This document shows, piece after piece, positions 21,943 through 23,647 of a stretch of 23,647 nt of DNA. The DNA lies in assembly GCA_945889575.1 (NCBI GenBank), contig CAMDBY010000002.1, forward strand, positions 1 through 23,647. The letters are read 5' to 3'. Origin of the DNA: Bifidobacterium breve (GTDB taxonomy: Bacteria; Actinomycetota; Acidimicrobiia; Acidimicrobiales; Ilumatobacteraceae). The notes under the pieces were generated by a model. The model did not search any database. It saw only the letters and a list, made by a program, of their open reading frames with translations, and was not told the DNA's origin. Every line of letters starts with the position of its first letter. The stretch's first letter is position 1. Made by a program: the position numbers and the translations under genes.

Positions 21943-22845
21943 ATGAACACATTGGGATATGACGGAAAAGTTGCAGTAATCACAGGAGCCGGCGGTGGCC
22001 TTGGCCGCCAGCATGCTCTCTTTCTTGCCTCACGCGGAGCACTCATCGTGGTCAATGACCTCGGCGGTGCCGTTGATGGTGGAGGCTCTGATGCCAGCGC
22101 CGCACAAAAGGTTGTCGATGAAATTCGAGCAGCTGGTGGAGAAGCAGTGGCAAACCACGACAGCGTGTCAACGCCTGAAGGTGGAGAATCCATCATCAAG
22201 ACAGCCATCGATGCATATGGTCGTGTTGACATTGTCATCAACAACGCAGGAATCTTGCGCGACAAGACATTCCACAACATGACGTCTGAATTTGTAGATC
22301 CAGTGATTGATGTTCACTTGAAAGGTGCCTTCAACGTCACTCGTCCGGCATGGATTCACATGCGCGAACAGGGATATGGACGCGTCATTTCAACATCATC
22401 AGCAGCAGGAATCTTTGGCAACTTCGGCCAGGCAAACTACGGTGCTGCAAAAATGGGTCTGGTTGGATTCACTCGTGTGCTTGCAGCCGAAGGCGCTAAG
22501 TACAACATCAAAGCAAACGTCATTGCGCCGCTTGCGTTAACACGTATGACAGAAAATTTGATGGGCGCAATTGGTGACAAGCTGGACCCATCCCTTGTCA
22601 CACCAATCGTTGCGTGGCTTGCACACGAAGATTGTGATGTTTCTGGCGAGATCTACTCAGTCGGTGGCGGACGTGTTGCCCGCGTATTTATCGGTGAGAC
22701 CCAAGGTTTCTACAAGCCTGGCCTGACATTGGAAGATGTGCGTGACAACTGGACACAGATTCGCGACACCGATGGTTACCAGATTCCCGCCAACCTTCCA
22801 GAAGAAACTGGCATGTTCTTTAATGCCATGAAAGACGCATCATGA
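21943..22845 (+). CDS. SDR dehydrogenase, MFE-2-like (3R)-hydroxyacyl-CoA dehydrogenase
   Basis: This is a 300-residue short-chain dehydrogenase. The cofactor motif TGAGGGLG is at 14-21, VVNDLGGAVDGGGSD follows strand 2, and NNAGILRDKTF begins at 100. The catalytic Tyr166 and Lys170 are in NYGAAK with the preceding STSSAAG serines. The acidic end of strand 2 favours NAD+. It is a close paralogue of the SDR at 7798-8718, sharing the VNDLGG, NNAGILRD, VHLKG, QxNYGAAK and APxALTRMTE blocks and the C-terminal extension. The likely reaction is oxidation of a 3-hydroxyacyl-CoA; a hydroxysteroid substrate is an alternative. It overlaps the next gene by four bases (ATGA) and is divergent from an acyl-CoA dehydrogenase/P450 unit, so it probably serves the same pathway. 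Confidence 0.9.
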   Translation: MNTLGYDGKVAVITGAGGGLGRQHALFLASRGALIVVNDLGGAVDGGGSDASAAQKVVDEIRAAGGEAVANHDSVSTPEGGESIIKTAIDAYGRVDIVINNAGILRDKTFHNMTSEFVDPVIDVHLKGAFNVTRPAWIHMREQGYGRVISTSSAAGIFGNFGQANYGAAKMGLVGFTRVLAAEGAKYNIKANVIAPLALTRMTENLMGAIGDKLDPSLVTPIVAWLAHEDCDVSGEIYSVGGGRVARVFIGETQGFYKPGLTLEDVRDNWTQIRDTDGYQIPANLPEETGMFFNAMKDAS

Positions 22846-23647
22846 CCGAAGAATCAGTCGACACGCTCCGTGCTCGCGCTGCGGCATGGCTGGCAGACAA
22901 CCGTCAGCATGCCCCGCGTGACTACGGAGCTATTTGTCCTCCGAACCTCATAGTGGAGGCGAAGAAATGGCAACGCCTGATTTTTGATGCTGGATTCGCT
23001 GGCATTCATTGGCCAACTGAACACGGTGGTCAAGGACTTTCATCTGCCCATCACGGCGCTTGGGTCGAAGAATGCGCGAAGGCCGGAGTGCCATCTGTTC
23101 TGAACATGGTGGGACTCGTGTTGGCCGGCGGCGCAGTAATGACGTACGGAACTGACGAACTGAAACAACAACATCTTCGTTCAACGCTCAATGCAGATGA
23201 AGTGTGGTGTCAATTGTTCTCTGAACCAGGCGCAGGAAGTGACCTTGGTTCACTGTCAACCCGTGCTGATAAAGATGGCGACCGATTCATCATTAATGGT
23301 CAAAAGGTGTGGTGCAGTGGCGGTCGGTGCAGTAACTGGGGCATTCTTATGGCCCGTACAGACTTTGAAGCAAAGAAACACGAAGGAATTTCGTTTTTTC
23401 TTATCCCAATGGATTTACCAGGCATCGAAGTTCGACCACTCAAGCAAATGACTGGCGAATCGGAATTTGATGAAGTGTTCTTCACAGATGTGGAATTGCC
23501 TGCCGAATATCTCATCGGCCCACTGCACGGCGGATGGGGTGTCGGCATGGCCGTGCTCACTAACGAACGCGGACATATTGGAGCAAGCATCATTGGTCTT
23601 GAGCGTCGTCTTGAATCATTGGCAAGTCTCGGCAAGGAACGCGAACT
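22842..23647 (+). CDS. Acyl-CoA dehydrogenase, N-terminal two thirds (cut by window end)
   Basis: An open frame of 268 codons begins at the ATG overlapping the SDR stop and runs off the window without a stop. Motifs are those of the acyl-CoA dehydrogenase family: HWPTEHGGQG, WCQLFSEPGAGSDLGSLSTRA, FIINGQKVWCSGG, GISFFLIPMDLPGIEVR, FDEVFFTDVELPAEYLIG and LTNERGHIGAS. It is clearly paralogous to the product of 20675-21844, with the same order of blocks. The C-terminal region that would carry or lack the catalytic glutamate is outside the window. Two related dehydrogenases at one locus recall the alpha/beta heterotetrameric dehydrogenases of steroid side-chain degradation. Whether these two associate cannot be told from sequence here. 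Confidence 0.9.
   Translation, partial: MTEESVDTLRARAAAWLADNRQHAPRDYGAICPPNLIVEAKKWQRLIFDAGFAGIHWPTEHGGQGLSSAHHGAWVEECAKAGVPSVLNMVGLVLAGGAVMTYGTDELKQQHLRSTLNADEVWCQLFSEPGAGSDLGSLSTRADKDGDRFIINGQKVWCSGGRCSNWGILMARTDFEAKKHEGISFFLIPMDLPGIEVRPLKQMTGESEFDEVFFTDVELPAEYLIGPLHGGWGVGMAVLTNERGHIGASIIGLERRLESLASLGKERE

Noticed and set aside
1..23647. Defence island, prophage, CRISPR or mobile element
   Set aside because: No repeats in array form, transposase, integrase, restriction, toxin-antitoxin or phage structural motifs were seen on either strand; the content is metabolic and transport genes.

Overview
The window is a dense, ordinary-looking stretch of bacterial chromosome with 23 protein genes, two of them cut by the window edges. 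Gaps are short and none exceeds about 120 bases. I see no rRNA, tRNA, CRISPR array, insertion sequence or prophage. The lineage is most likely Actinomycetota, and my inference is an aquatic member of Acidimicrobiia (Ilumatobacter-like). The grounds are a NucS mismatch endonuclease, an F420-type luciferase-like oxidoreductase, an EphA-like epoxide hydrolase, a mycobacterial-style P450 with acyl-CoA dehydrogenases and SDRs, moderate GC by eye, and many starts that look leaderless.

Left part (1-8718): the C-terminus of an ABC1/UbiB-family protein, then nucS, a TerC/YgdQ-type membrane protein and an epoxide hydrolase, all on the plus strand. On the minus strand follow an uncharacterised four-helix membrane protein and the assimilatory sulfate operon cysH-cysD-cysN. 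This operon activates sulfate to APS and reduces APS directly to sulfite, with no APS kinase. Next, also on the minus strand, is a two-gene unit: an SDR dehydrogenase followed by a MaoC-type (hydratase 2) enoyl-CoA hydratase. It ends at a clear rho-independent terminator.

Middle (8822-16709): a plus-strand unit of geranylgeranyl-reductase-family flavoprotein, nitronate-monooxygenase-family protein and MFS exporter meets a minus-strand LLM oxidoreductase and beta-lactamase-fold hydrolase tail to tail, with a 38-base overlap. Divergent from the LLM gene is an alpha/beta hydrolase overlapping by four bases a most unusual protein: an S51-peptidase/cyanophycinase-like domain fused to what looks like the C-terminal domain of cysteinyl-tRNA synthetase.

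Right part (16712-23647): a minus-strand zinc/manganese ABC transporter (binding protein, ATPase, permease) lies directly downstream of a CYP142-like P450 and an acyl-CoA dehydrogenase. Across a 98-base divergent promoter region lie an SDR and a second, paralogous acyl-CoA dehydrogenase that runs off the end. With the SDR/hydratase pair at 6920-8718, these enzymes fit beta-oxidation of a bulky acyl-CoA (branched lipid or sterol side chain).

The most pervasive non-coding signal is a -10-like hexamer placed 5-8 bases before the start codon of about a dozen genes, the signature of leaderless transcripts. Genes inside operons have Shine-Dalgarno sequences or overlapping stop/start codons instead. 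Three short candidate operators were seen, upstream of cysH, upstream of the metal-binding protein gene, and in the divergent acyl-CoA dehydrogenase/SDR promoter.
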